Part shown: piece by piece, positions 1 through 8,569 of the stretch
How the letters are laid out: every line of letters starts with the position of its first letter
How positions within the stretch are numbered: position 1 is the first letter of the stretch
Assembly (NCBI GenBank): GCA_004376055.2
Contig: CP049016.1
Coordinates: 2,914,001 to 2,978,000 of the forward strand
DNA: 64,000 nt
Direction of reading: 5' to 3'
Origin: Nitrospirales bacterium LBB_01
GTDB taxonomy: Bacteria; Nitrospirota; Thermodesulfovibrionia; Thermodesulfovibrionales; Magnetobacteriaceae
Translations under genes and position numbers: made by a program
Notes under the pieces: generated by a model
The model's input: the letters and a program-made list of their open reading frames with translations, nothing else
What the model was told of the DNA's origin: nothing
Database searches by the model: none

Positions 1-297
1 ATGGGCGCTGCCGTGATGTGGGGAGTTGTTGCTATATTTTTAGCAATAACCGGCTCGTATGTTAAGGCTATAGTTGTTGTAATTGTTGGAATTGTCGCTC
101 TTATAGTAATTGACAATGTTCTTGTACCGATTATCGTAAGCGGTAGAACAAAGGTGCCTGTAGTTATGGTGTTTTTTACTGTGGTTGGCGGCATAGAGTT
201 CTTTGGCCTAATAGGGATAATCATGGGACCGCTTGTCTTTGTGCTTTTTATGTCGATGTTTGAAATTTTTAAGGGACTTGAAAACGATACAAACTGA
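1..297 (+). CDS. AI-2E family transporter (PerM-like), C-terminal fragment
   Basis: Partial gene: the reading frame is already open at the window edge and stops at 297. The 98 residues are almost entirely hydrophobic, with about three membrane segments. The pattern around GGIEFFGLIGIIMGPLVFV matches the conserved C-terminal region of AI-2E/PerM transporters, which are usually about 350 residues, so roughly two thirds lies upstream. These are inner-membrane proteins whose substrates are mostly unproven. The ATG at position 1 is probably internal and not the start. The next gene starts 6 nt downstream, so the two are likely cotranscribed. Confidence 0.75.
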   Translation: MGAAVMWGVVAIFLAITGSYVKAIVVVIVGIVALIVIDNVLVPIIVSGRTKVPVVMVFFTVVGGIEFFGLIGIIMGPLVFVLFMSMFEIFKGLENDTN

Positions 298-302
298 AAA
301 AA

Positions 303-1148
303 ATGAACATTGGCAGATATACAATTTACCCGATAGAGGGTGGATGTTTCAGTCTTGACGGCGGGGCATTGTATGGCATAATACCAAAGCCGTTATGGGA
401 AAAAACTTCGTACCCGGATTCCTTAAACCGTGTGCAGGTGCAGTTGCGAAGTCTTCTTCTTGTTGGCAACGGAAGAAAAATCCTCGTAGATACCGGTATG
501 GGTCTAAACTGGTCTGAGAAATCAAGAGAAATTTACAACTATAACAACACAGTAAATCCAATTGTGGAGTCCTTAAAGGCATACGGGTTTGCTGCTGAGG
601 ATATTACAGACATAATACTAACACATCTCCATTTTGACCATACTGGAGGGTCTGTTGTGTATGAAAACGGAGCATACCGTCCTCAATTTCCACGCGCAGC
701 GTATTATATTCAAAAAAAGCAGTTTGAGTGGGCACAAAGCCCCTCCGATAAGGACAAAGGCAGTTTTATAGAGAGCACATTTATGCCTCTTATGGAGGCA
801 AACGTCCTGTCCTTACTTGATGGTTATACCAGATTAGACGATGAGGTTGAGCTACTTATCTTTAACGGTCATACAAAAGCTCAACAACTTTTAAGAGTAT
901 TTGACAATGATACTTCCCTTTTTTATGCTGGAGATCTCTTTCCGTTTGCTTACCACTTTAAACCGCCATGTATTATAGCCTATGATCTTGACCCGCTGAC
1001 AACGCTTAAGGAAAAGGACGACATCCTGAGACAGGCTTACAAAGAGGGATGGATTGTGTTTTTTCAGCATGACCCTAAAAACACTGCCGTAACCATAGCT
1101 AAAAATGAAAAAGGATTTACGGCGAAAGATATAATTCCAATTGGTTAA
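303..1148 (+). CDS. metallo-beta-lactamase-fold hydrolase
   Basis: The 281-residue protein has the diagnostic zinc motif HLHFDH at about residues 109-114, followed by TGG. Downstream are a metal-ligand Asp in YAGDLFPF (about residue 205) and a C-terminal FFQHDP that can supply the last His. No signal peptide is visible, so it is probably cytoplasmic. The family includes lactonases, glyoxalase II-like thioesterases and other hydrolases; the sequence does not fix the substrate. It follows the transporter fragment by 5 nt, suggesting an operon. Confidence 0.85.
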   Translation: MNIGRYTIYPIEGGCFSLDGGALYGIIPKPLWEKTSYPDSLNRVQVQLRSLLLVGNGRKILVDTGMGLNWSEKSREIYNYNNTVNPIVESLKAYGFAAEDITDIILTHLHFDHTGGSVVYENGAYRPQFPRAAYYIQKKQFEWAQSPSDKDKGSFIESTFMPLMEANVLSLLDGYTRLDDEVELLIFNGHTKAQQLLRVFDNDTSLFYAGDLFPFAYHFKPPCIIAYDLDPLTTLKEKDDILRQAYKEGWIVFFQHDPKNTAVTIAKNEKGFTAKDIIPIG

Positions 1149-1184
1149 TTTGATGCATGTAATCCAGTTTGTCGCATTCTCTCA

Positions 1185-1213
1185 TTGACAATCTCCTTTA
1201 TATATGCTATCGT
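1185..1213 (+). promoter_or_regulatory. sigma70-type promoter of the cupin-like gene
   Basis: TTGACA at 1185-1190, a 17-nt spacer and TATCGT at 1208-1213. The predicted start near 1220 leaves a leader of about 46 nt ending in a strong purine-rich ribosome-binding site. Confidence 0.55.
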
Positions 1214-1265
1214 AAACGTAAGAAGAACAAGGGGACAAAGACAGTATTGAAAGGGGGTAGGTCAC

Positions 1266-1787
1266 TTGAAAAAGCTGTTCGTAGATGGCTTATATACGAT
1301 AACACCGTTTGTAGAATTCAGAAACACACCAAGTGTAAAATTCCACATACTTCCTGAAAATAAAATACCTCGTATAGATTCGGTGGACAGAGTTGAGCAC
1401 GGACCAAACGCCGTTTCTCCAACTATAAAGGGGAGTACAGGACGGTATTGGTATTATCACAAAGCACAGACCGATAATCTTCTCGTTTTCCTTGGCTTGA
1501 GGATTACAGAACTCTATACCCCAAAACATGGGAAGGTAGAAACCATAGAGGTAACGGCTGAGTGTATAAGACACAACGGCGAGGTGGTTATTGACACTCC
1601 TGCGATACTCTCATGGCCGCCTGGTGTGTTTCACAGGGTGTCAAGCGGGCAGGAGGGTTCACTTTCGTTGAATTTCGCAGTACATGAACCAGGTTTCTCA
1701 CTTGAGGACAACTTTGACATTTATGAAGTCGACACGGAAACTGGACGATACAGCGTCATAAGGCACGGGTTTTTAGACCAGAAGTAA
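1266..1787 (+). CDS. cupin-like hypothetical protein
   Basis: The 173-residue soluble protein is rich in beta-strand patterns. The central part (about residues 55-140), with RYWYYHK, SWPPGVFHRV and LSLNFAVHEPGF, resembles a single-domain cupin barrel in which PPGVFHRV would form a metal-side strand. No enzyme family is recognised. The start is a TTG at 1266, supported by the strong ribosome-binding site AAAGGGGGTAGG just upstream; no better ATG fits. It has its own promoter and faces a convergent cytochrome gene. Confidence 0.7.
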   Translation: MKKLFVDGLYTITPFVEFRNTPSVKFHILPENKIPRIDSVDRVEHGPNAVSPTIKGSTGRYWYYHKAQTDNLLVFLGLRITELYTPKHGKVETIEVTAECIRHNGEVVIDTPAILSWPPGVFHRVSSGQEGSLSLNFAVHEPGFSLEDNFDIYEVDTETGRYSVIRHGFLDQK

Positions 1788-1831
1788 TAAAGTTTTCCGC
1801 ACGACAAGTACAGTTAAAATCTCAATAATGA

Positions 1832-2140
1832 TTATTTGGATTCGTTTACTATGTAATCTACTGCTGCCTTAACCTCGTCGTCGGATAAAGTGTTTTCGCC
1901 ACCTTTTGCCGGCATCATACCAACCCCTTCGATTGCGTGCTGGTAGAGAGTCTTTGCGCCTTTAGCAATACGCGGCGACCATAACTCTTTATTGCCAAAC
2001 ACCGGAGCGGTAAGCTTTCCAGTCTTGTGACAAAATGAACAAACTTTGTCAAATACCGCTTTACCGTCGGCACTATATGCGGGCTTATAAGCAATAGATA
2101 CCAACATCAGCACAACTACCGTAAAAATTATCATTTTCAT
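1832..2140 (-). CDS. small class I cytochrome c (c5-like)
   Basis: The 102-residue protein begins with a signal peptide (hydrophobic residues 3-16, likely cleavage after AYSA). One CSFCH heme-binding motif lies at about residues 34-38, and GVGMMPAKGG near residue 75 supplies the likely Met axial ligand. Size and motif spacing fit a periplasmic monoheme cytochrome of the c5/c555 type. It probably carries electrons between periplasmic or membrane redox partners; no partner gene is adjacent. The start ATG has the purine-rich AAAGGGAGCTTAG upstream on the minus strand. Confidence 0.88.
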   Translation of the reverse strand: MKMIIFTVVVLMLVSIAYKPAYSADGKAVFDKVCSFCHKTGKLTAPVFGNKELWSPRIAKGAKTLYQHAIEGVGMMPAKGGENTLSDDEVKAAVDYIVNESK

Positions 2141-2227
2141 AATTCTAAGCTCCCTTTGTTAATATTTACCAAATTACCTCTTATAGAATAGTAACATATT
2201 GCAGGCACCTGAGTAGTAGTAATAAAG

Positions 2228-2302
2228 TCGGGGCGAGAGGATTCGAACCTCCGGCCCCCTGCTCCCAAGGCAGGTGCGCTAACCAGACTGCGCTACGCCC
2301 CG
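2228..2302 (-). tRNA. tRNA-Pro (anticodon TGG)
   Basis: The minus strand folds into a full cloverleaf: 7-bp acceptor CGGGGCG/CGCCCCG, D arm GCGC/GCGC, anticodon stem CCTGC/GCAGG with loop CTTGGGA, and T arm GGAGG TTCGAAT CCTCT. The anticodon is TGG and the discriminator base is A. The 3' CCA is not encoded. Length is 75 nt. Confidence 0.96.
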
Positions 2303-2317
2303 ACACATAGACTTTAT

Positions 2318-2347
2318 ATTCTAATCCTTTATATGCTAAAATGTCAA
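2318..2347 (-). promoter_or_regulatory. promoter of tRNA-Pro
   Basis: Read on the minus strand: TTGACA (2342-2347), 18-nt spacer, TAGAAT (2318-2323). Transcription would begin near 2311, about 9 nt before the mature tRNA 5' end. It overlaps the divergent gspC start region. Confidence 0.65.
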
Positions 2348-2359
2348 ACACGGATTTTG

Positions 2360-2365
2360 TATAAT
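2360..2365 (+). promoter_or_regulatory. -10 box of gspC, likely leaderless
   Basis: A perfect TATAAT ends 6 nt before the preferred gspC ATG at 2372, so transcription would start at or next to the start codon. No convincing -35 box or ribosome-binding site is seen. Confidence 0.4.
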
Positions 2366-2371
2366 TTTGAT

Positions 2372-3232
2372 ATGCTAAAGAAATATCTGTCCATTTTATC
2401 AAGAGGAAATGTCTCTGCTCTTACTGCCGTTTTTGGCGGTATCGTACTTATTGTCTCTGTTCTTCTGATTATCAGAGACGGCGTCACCTTTACCTCTAAA
2501 AACCAGGAGCCATCTGCCATCAACGTTCACTCAATAGGAAAAACCGCCGCTAAGGAACTCTCAGGGTTTGCCCCGATTGTTGAAAAAAACGCATTTGGTC
2601 TCAGAGATTTAAAATTTACTCAGCTTTTACCACTTAAGGGAAAGAACGTCTCTGCCAATATATCCAAATATAAACTTATGGGCACTATAGCCGGTGACAA
2701 AGGAACAGGGTATGCCATATTTGAAGATGGCGGCGGCAAACAGGAAATTTTCAAGGCCGGACAGCGTGTCTCCGATGGTCTTGTCCTTAAAGAGGTTTTA
2801 GCAAAGGAGGCACTTTTTTCAGACGGCACCTCAATTGTCCTTTCTGAAATGCCGTCAGCTCAAACAAGAGAAACCCATACAGGCACAAATGCCTTAGGGA
2901 GAAAAATAGACTCATCCAACTATCAGCTTGATAACACAAAAGTTCAACAAGCTCTTGAAAATCCCAAACAACTGATGACTGAGGCACGGCTGCAACCAAA
3001 TCTGGTTAACGGCAAGCAGGCAGGGTTCATTATGAGAGAAGTTAAGCCGGGCGGGATTTACGACACCCTCGGAATAAAAAATGATGATGTCCTGTTAAAA
3101 ATTAACAGCTATGATATTACAGATCCGGAGGCCGCCCTTCAGGCTTTCACAGCGCTTAGAGGCGTAAGCGAAATCCACCTTGATATTATCCGCGGTGGAA
3201 ACAAAATGACCCTTAACTACAATATTATGTGA
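2372..3232 (+). CDS. gspC: type II secretion system protein GspC
   Basis: Inner-membrane clamp protein of type II secretion that links the platform to the secretin. A short cytoplasmic start is followed by one membrane anchor (about residues 14-34), then a periplasmic HR domain (about 60-170, containing KYKLMGTIAG) and a C-terminal PDZ domain (about 205-286) in which GIYDTLGIKNDDVLLKIN is the recognisable core. The frame stays open up to an ATG at 2333. The ATG at 2372 places the membrane anchor at the usual distance and sits right after a TATAAT. It is the first gene of a gspC-D-E-F-G-H run, with gspD 18 nt downstream. Confidence 0.85.
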   Translation: MLKKYLSILSRGNVSALTAVFGGIVLIVSVLLIIRDGVTFTSKNQEPSAINVHSIGKTAAKELSGFAPIVEKNAFGLRDLKFTQLLPLKGKNVSANISKYKLMGTIAGDKGTGYAIFEDGGGKQEIFKAGQRVSDGLVLKEVLAKEALFSDGTSIVLSEMPSAQTRETHTGTNALGRKIDSSNYQLDNTKVQQALENPKQLMTEARLQPNLVNGKQAGFIMREVKPGGIYDTLGIKNDDVLLKINSYDITDPEAALQAFTALRGVSEIHLDIIRGGNKMTLNYNIM

Positions 3233-3250
3233 TGATGAGGTATTGATACT

Positions 3251-5422
3251 ATGACAAAAAGACTATTTATAAATTTAGTACTCGTTATGTTTGCTTTGAC
3301 TTTTACCTTGCAGGCGGCGGCTGAGGAGGAAAAGATAACTTTCAACTTTGTTGGAGCCGATTTGCCGGCTATTGCAAAGTTTATCAGTGATTTAACCGGT
3401 AAAAATATTATTTTTGACGACCAGTTTAAAGGCAAAATTACAATAATTGCTCCAGCTCCAATTTATAAGTCCGAGGCTTTTAAACTGTTTACCTCTGTGC
3501 TTGAACTTAAAGGTTTTACGGTAATTTCTGCCGGCACTAACACCTATAAAATCATCACAACCGCCGAGGCTAAACAAAAAGGAGTTGAGCTTTCCTCCGA
3601 TAAAATTTTAAATGAAAATTACATTGCAAGGCTTATTCAATTGGAGCACATATCGGGTGATGACGCCGTTAAACTGCTTAGACCGATTATGACTAAAGAC
3701 GGTTTTGTTTCAGAGTTTTCACCCAGAAACATGATTCTTGTTATGGATTCCGGTTCAAATCTTGAAAAAATTCTTAAAATAATCAAAACCATAGACAGAC
3801 CGTCTCAGGAGGATGTGCCCGATATTGTATATCTTAAAAATGCCAACTCTGAAAGCCTTGCCAAAATTATCAACGAAGGTCTAAAGCGCGGCCAGACAAG
3901 ACCTCAGGTTGCAAAAAAGGGTGACTTTGAAGAGGCTTATGTTGTTGCCGACCACAGACTCAATGCAATAGTTGTGTTTGGAAACAAGAGTGATCGAACG
4001 CCGATTAAGAGGCTCATAGGTCTTCTTGATGTGCCGTCCCCTGAGGCAAATGGCGGCATAAATGTATATTTTCTAGAACACGCCAACGCTGATGAGCTTT
4101 CAAAGGTATTAGATAATCTTATAAAGAAAGCCCAACAGCCCTCACAAGACAAAGCTGGCCAAAAACCACAGGCTGCCGCTTTTAACTCTTCTGCGGAAAT
4201 CTCCATCACGCCGGATGTAGCCACCAACTCTTTGGTTGTGATGGCCTCACCCTCTGACTACAAAAACATCGTTGAAGTCATAAGGAAACTTGACAGAAGA
4301 CGCAAGCAGGTTTACGTAGAGGCACTTATAATTGAGGTATCTACGAGTAAATTAGCCGAGCTTGGCACCAAATGGCGCGGTCTTGGCGCTCAGGGCAGCA
4401 CCATGCTAATAGGCGGCGTTGGCTCTATCAGTACCAGCGCTTTGCAAAATGTTATAACTGGGTTAAGCGGTTTTAGCTTAGGAGGCCTCGGTAAGTTTGT
4501 AGACGTCTCATACTCAACAACTGCCGCTGACGGCACAGTGACAACCTCCACAATGTCGGTGCCGGCGCTTGCCGCCCTTTTTAATATAAATGATTTTAAG
4601 GGCGTTATCAATGTTCTTTCCACGCCTCAGATTCTAACCTCAGACAACAAAGAGGCTGAGATAATGGTTGGTGAAAACGTGCCGTTTGTTGCTAAAAGAG
4701 AATCTGACCCATCCAGAACCGCCTCCGTGTTTAACAGCATAGAAAGAAAAGACGTTGGTATCTCTCTTAAAATAACGCCGCACATTACAGAGGGAGATGT
4801 AATTAAACTTGACGTCTATCAGGAGATTTCAGCAGTGTTGGCAGAGAGTAATTCTGACATTACTATAAGTCTGGGGCCTACCACCTCAAAGCGTTCCACA
4901 AAGACTACTATTTTTGCTAAAGACAACGAAACCATAGTAATTGGCGGTCTCTTGCAGGAGCGTGAGGAGACCAACGTATATAAGGTACCCGTTTTAGGCG
5001 ATATTCCTGTCCTTGGGCTGTTATTTAAACAAGACCAAACCACAAAAGCAAAGATAAATCTCATGGTATTTCTAACTCCCCACATAGTGGAAACAAATGA
5101 CAAAGCAGCAGCAATTACAAAAATAAAAGGCACAAGTGTGGTTGATGATTACACATCAGGGAAAACAAAGACAAGAGAAAGGGTTGTTATAAGATTTAGG
5201 GACCCTGTCAGCAAAGAACTGTCTATTAAAATAATTGAGGATTACAGAGCACGTATTGTAAGTGAATTTCCAACTCCTAATCTGTTTTTAATAGAGCTGC
5301 CTCAGGGAAAAACCTTCAAAGAGGCTAAGACTGAATTAGAGCTGATGTCAGAAGTTAAGTATGTTGAACAGGATTATTTTATGGAACGAGTAAAAGAAGA
5401 AAAAAACACCGGTAAGAAATGA
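3251..5422 (+). CDS. gspD: type II secretion secretin GspD with extra C-terminal domain
   Basis: Outer-membrane secretin pore, 723 residues. A signal peptide (about 1-25) is followed by an N0 domain (about 28-100), three N1-N3 ring domains (about 125-350) and the secretin beta-barrel domain starting near VYVEALIIEVS and ending near residue 625 (LMVFLTPHIV). A Gly/Ser/Thr-rich insertion sits within the barrel domain. The last ~82 residues are odd: the segment with VVIRFRDPVS, NLFLIELPQGK and VKYVEQDYF resembles the fervidolysin/subtilase propeptide-like fold instead of the usual secretin S-domain tail. It lies 4 nt before gspE. The secretin call is firm; the tail assignment is inference. Confidence 0.92.
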   Translation: MTKRLFINLVLVMFALTFTLQAAAEEEKITFNFVGADLPAIAKFISDLTGKNIIFDDQFKGKITIIAPAPIYKSEAFKLFTSVLELKGFTVISAGTNTYKIITTAEAKQKGVELSSDKILNENYIARLIQLEHISGDDAVKLLRPIMTKDGFVSEFSPRNMILVMDSGSNLEKILKIIKTIDRPSQEDVPDIVYLKNANSESLAKIINEGLKRGQTRPQVAKKGDFEEAYVVADHRLNAIVVFGNKSDRTPIKRLIGLLDVPSPEANGGINVYFLEHANADELSKVLDNLIKKAQQPSQDKAGQKPQAAAFNSSAEISITPDVATNSLVVMASPSDYKNIVEVIRKLDRRRKQVYVEALIIEVSTSKLAELGTKWRGLGAQGSTMLIGGVGSISTSALQNVITGLSGFSLGGLGKFVDVSYSTTAADGTVTTSTMSVPALAALFNINDFKGVINVLSTPQILTSDNKEAEIMVGENVPFVAKRESDPSRTASVFNSIERKDVGISLKITPHITEGDVIKLDVYQEISAVLAESNSDITISLGPTTSKRSTKTTIFAKDNETIVIGGLLQEREETNVYKVPVLGDIPVLGLLFKQDQTTKAKINLMVFLTPHIVETNDKAAAITKIKGTSVVDDYTSGKTKTRERVVIRFRDPVSKELSIKIIEDYRARIVSEFPTPNLFLIELPQGKTFKEAKTELELMSEVKYVEQDYFMERVKEEKNTGKK

Positions 5423-5426
5423 GCAC

Positions 5427-6941
5427 ATGATAACAGTGGATACGACAGAAGAAACAGCCTTTGATTTAAACCTCATAAAGCACATACCTCTTACGTTTGC
5501 TAAGACCAATATGGTTTTACCAATAAGGAGAGACGCCTCTGTGCTTGAGGGTTATGTCAGCGATATGCAGGGCTCATTTGCCCTTAGTGAGATAGCTGTC
5601 TCCTTAGCACTAAAGTCTAAACCTATATTGATAGACAGAGAAAAACTGCTTGCTCTGATAAACCGCATATACGGAATGGCTGGGAGTGCTGCCGAGGTTA
5701 TGGACAACATGAACGAGGGGGATTTTGACACGGTAGCCACCGAGTTTGAATCCCCTAAAGACATCATGGAACTGACCGGAGATGCCCCTATCATTAGGCT
5801 CTTAAACGCACTCCTTCAGCAGGCGGTTAAGGAAAACGCATCGGATATTCACATAGAGCCGTATGAAAACGATCTTCAGGTACGATTACGTATTGACGGG
5901 ATTTTAAGAAAAATCCTGACCCCTCCTAAAATAATTCAGGATGCTCTCATTAGCAGAGTAAAGATCATGGCCAACATGGACATTGCCCAGAGGAGGCTGC
6001 CTCAAGACGGCAGAATCCGGCTTCTCATCAGCGGCAAAGACATAGACGTCAGGGTGTCTATCATTCCGTCAGTGTTTGGCGAGCGTGCGGTGTTGAGAAT
6101 TCTGGACAGAAAACAGGGACTGATGGGGCTTAGCGCTCTTGGATTTGATGACGTTACAAAGGGTAAACTGGAAACACTCCTAAGCCGCCCTCATGGGATT
6201 TTTCTTGTTACAGGCCCCACAGGCAGCGGAAAAACTACAACACTCTATGCCGCACTTAATCATATCTACTCCGAAGAGAAAAACATCATAACGATTGAAG
6301 ACCCCGTAGAGTATCAGATAAGGGGGATAGCTCAAATCGGCGTAAACACACGCATTGGGCTTACATTCGCAAGCGGTCTTCGCTCTGTACTGAGACACGA
6401 CCCAGACGTTATAATGGTCGGTGAAATTAGGGACTACGACACGGCTGAAATTGCAGTTCAAGCCTCGCTTACCGGACACCTTGTGCTAAGCACCCTGCAC
6501 ACAAACGATGCCGTCTCCTCAGTTACCAGACTGATTGACATGGGGGTGGAGCCGTTTCTTATAGCGTCGTCGCTCTGTGGAGTTGTTGCCGAGCGGCTTA
6601 TCAGAGTAATATGCACTGAGTGTAAGGAGCAATATGAACCGACTGAGCTTGAGAGAAGCTATTTTAGTGTTCCAATACAGACGCTTTTCAGAGGCTGTGG
6701 GTGCCCGCGCTGTAATAATACCGGATATTTTGGGAGAATTGGAATATTTGAACTTTTTGCTATAGATACCGGAGTGTTACCGCTTATAAATTCAAATACC
6801 GATTCCACGGCAATTAAAAACTATGCAGTAGAACACGGAATGAAAACACTTCGTCAGGATGGACTTGTTAAAGCTGCAACCGGACAGACCTCCTTACAAG
6901 AGGTGCTCAGAGTGACTCAAAAAGACGATGCCGGTATTTAA
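5427..6941 (+). CDS. gspE: type II secretion ATPase GspE
   Basis: Cytoplasmic hexameric ATPase that powers pseudopilus assembly, 504 residues. A short N-terminal domain (1-95) is followed by the N2/CTE region and the ATPase core: Walker A GPTGSGKTTT near residue 262, Asp box and Walker B DPDVIMVGEIRD near 325, His box LSTLHTNDA near 355. A four-Cys zinc motif (CTEC near 394 and CPRC near 428) is typical of GspE/PilB. The gene starts 4 nt after gspD and its end overlaps gspF by 14 nt, so translation is probably coupled. Confidence 0.95.
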   Translation: MITVDTTEETAFDLNLIKHIPLTFAKTNMVLPIRRDASVLEGYVSDMQGSFALSEIAVSLALKSKPILIDREKLLALINRIYGMAGSAAEVMDNMNEGDFDTVATEFESPKDIMELTGDAPIIRLLNALLQQAVKENASDIHIEPYENDLQVRLRIDGILRKILTPPKIIQDALISRVKIMANMDIAQRRLPQDGRIRLLISGKDIDVRVSIIPSVFGERAVLRILDRKQGLMGLSALGFDDVTKGKLETLLSRPHGIFLVTGPTGSGKTTTLYAALNHIYSEEKNIITIEDPVEYQIRGIAQIGVNTRIGLTFASGLRSVLRHDPDVIMVGEIRDYDTAEIAVQASLTGHLVLSTLHTNDAVSSVTRLIDMGVEPFLIASSLCGVVAERLIRVICTECKEQYEPTELERSYFSVPIQTLFRGCGCPRCNNTGYFGRIGIFELFAIDTGVLPLINSNTDSTAIKNYAVEHGMKTLRQDGLVKAATGQTSLQEVLRVTQKDDAGI

Positions 6942-8094
6942 GTACAGAGGGTATAACTCAGAGGGCAGACGGCACTCAGGCGCCCTTGAGGCTGATAATG
7001 TCACTGACGCACTGCGGCTTCTTAAACTTAAAGATATTTATCCTGAAAAGGTAGTACATGAAAACAAGACTGGTTTCACATTCTCTATTACAAGTGACGC
7101 AGGCGCTCTTAAGACATTAACGGCACATTTGGCAGTTTTGGTCTCATCGGGGGTAGCAATTGTTGACGCTATGGATACGCTTTCAGAAAGACGAGGGGGA
7201 AAGCTCCGGTCAATGCTTGTGTCAATTAAGGAACGTTTGCGGGCGGGCGCAAGTCTTTCACGCGCTATGGAGGATTACCCTAAATTTTTCCCCGATTTCT
7301 ACATAAGTATGATAAGCGCTGGAGAGACTGGAGGCTGCCTTGACAGCGTGCTCAATGAGTTAGCCGATTTTCTTGAAAGCCGTGACGAAATGGACTCAGC
7401 CGTTAAATCAGCCGCCATATACCCTGCCATAATGCTAACTGTGGGGACTTTCGTGTTAACCTTTGTGTTTGTCTTTGTAGTGCCAAAGCTGGTTAAGATA
7501 TTTGAGGACTCCGACAAGGCGCTGCCGCTAGCAACCGTGATTTTAATAACTATGAGCAATTTCTTAAAGAACTACCTCTGGGCATTGATTGCAGGCATTA
7601 TATGTTTAACTTATATGATACGGCGATACGTTAAAACTCATGCTCTAAAGGTAGGGGAAATCCTTACCAAAATACCGGTTTTGAATTCGCTCTATGTATC
7701 ACGATTTTTAAAGACGACCGGCTCACTTCTTAAAAACGGGGTTCCAATGTTAAAAACGCTGAGGCTCTCATCAAAAACCATAGGAAATGCCTTTTACGAA
7801 AGACAGATTCTTGAGGCGGAAAAAGCGGTCTCTGAGGGACTTTCACTGTCTTTGGCGCTGTCTGATTTTCCGCCGATTGTAAAAGAAATCATATTAACCG
7901 GCGAGCGTACGGGGGCGCTTTCAGATATGCTCCTTAAGACATCCCTTACATACGAAAAGGAATTTAAGGCTGGCACAAAGCGAGCACTAACTGCTCTTGA
8001 GCCTTTAATTGTACTTGTCATGGGATTTATTGTAGGCTTTATAGTGTTTGCCGTGCTCTTGCCGGTGTTTGAGCTTAATCAGTTGATTAGATGA
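6928..8094 (+). CDS. gspF: type II secretion inner-membrane protein GspF
   Basis: Polytopic platform protein of type II secretion/type IV pili, 388 residues. Two repeated GspF domains are visible (about 60-185 and 265-385), each ending in hydrophobic segments; the membrane spans lie near 160-185, 210-230 and 360-382. The N-terminal FKYRGYNSEGRRHSG is the characteristic start of the family. The ATG lies inside the end of gspE, giving a 14-nt overlap. The major pseudopilin gene follows after 16 nt. Confidence 0.94.
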   Translation: MPVFKYRGYNSEGRRHSGALEADNVTDALRLLKLKDIYPEKVVHENKTGFTFSITSDAGALKTLTAHLAVLVSSGVAIVDAMDTLSERRGGKLRSMLVSIKERLRAGASLSRAMEDYPKFFPDFYISMISAGETGGCLDSVLNELADFLESRDEMDSAVKSAAIYPAIMLTVGTFVLTFVFVFVVPKLVKIFEDSDKALPLATVILITMSNFLKNYLWALIAGIICLTYMIRRYVKTHALKVGEILTKIPVLNSLYVSRFLKTTGSLLKNGVPMLKTLRLSSKTIGNAFYERQILEAEKAVSEGLSLSLALSDFPPIVKEIILTGERTGALSDMLLKTSLTYEKEFKAGTKRALTALEPLIVLVMGFIVGFIVFAVLLPVFELNQLIR

Positions 8095-8110
8095 AACCTG
8101 GAGGTTTTTG

Positions 8111-8569
8111 ATGCTAAAACATTTTAGATTGGAGGGCAATTCGGGAGTCAGAGGGTTCACATTGCTTGAGATAATCGTGGTGGTTTTCATATTAAGTCTT
8201 TTAGCGGCAATTGTGGCGCCTAAAATCATAGGCCGCACGGATGACGCACGGATAGCCGATGCAAAAATTCAGATACGAAACTTTGAAACCGCTCTAAAAT
8301 TGTATAAACTGGACACAGGGTTTTTCCCAACCACAGAGCAAGGACTTGAGGCACTGGTAGTAAAACCCACAGTTGGGCAAGTGCCGCAAAATTATCGTGA
8401 GGGCGGTTATCTGGAGAACAAAAAGATTCCCGCTGACCCATGGGGCAGGCCGTATGTATATGTCTCACCCGGCGCTCACGGAGATTACGACATTGTGTCA
8501 TACGGAGCGGACGGTGTGCAAGGCGGTGAGGGCATAAATAAGGATATTGAAAGCTGGAACATCCAATAA
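8111..8569 (+). CDS. gspG: major pseudopilin GspG
   Basis: Major pseudopilin, 152 residues. The type III signal RGFTLLEIIVVV (prepilin peptidase cleaves between G and F, with Glu5 of the mature protein present) is followed by a hydrophobic helix and the globular domain with TTEQGLEALV, DPWGRPY and the calcium-site region near YGADG. This is a near-textbook GspG. The ATG at 8111 is preferred over a TTG one codon upstream because GGAGG ends at 8104, 6 nt away. Its 3' end overlaps the next pseudopilin gene by 23 nt. Confidence 0.95.
   Translation: MLKHFRLEGNSGVRGFTLLEIIVVVFILSLLAAIVAPKIIGRTDDARIADAKIQIRNFETALKLYKLDTGFFPTTEQGLEALVVKPTVGQVPQNYREGGYLENKKIPADPWGRPYVYVSPGAHGDYDIVSYGADGVQGGEGINKDIESWNIQ

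Noticed and set aside
2181-2402. Minus-strand ORF of 73 codons
   Set aside because: It runs through tRNA-Pro and its promoter.
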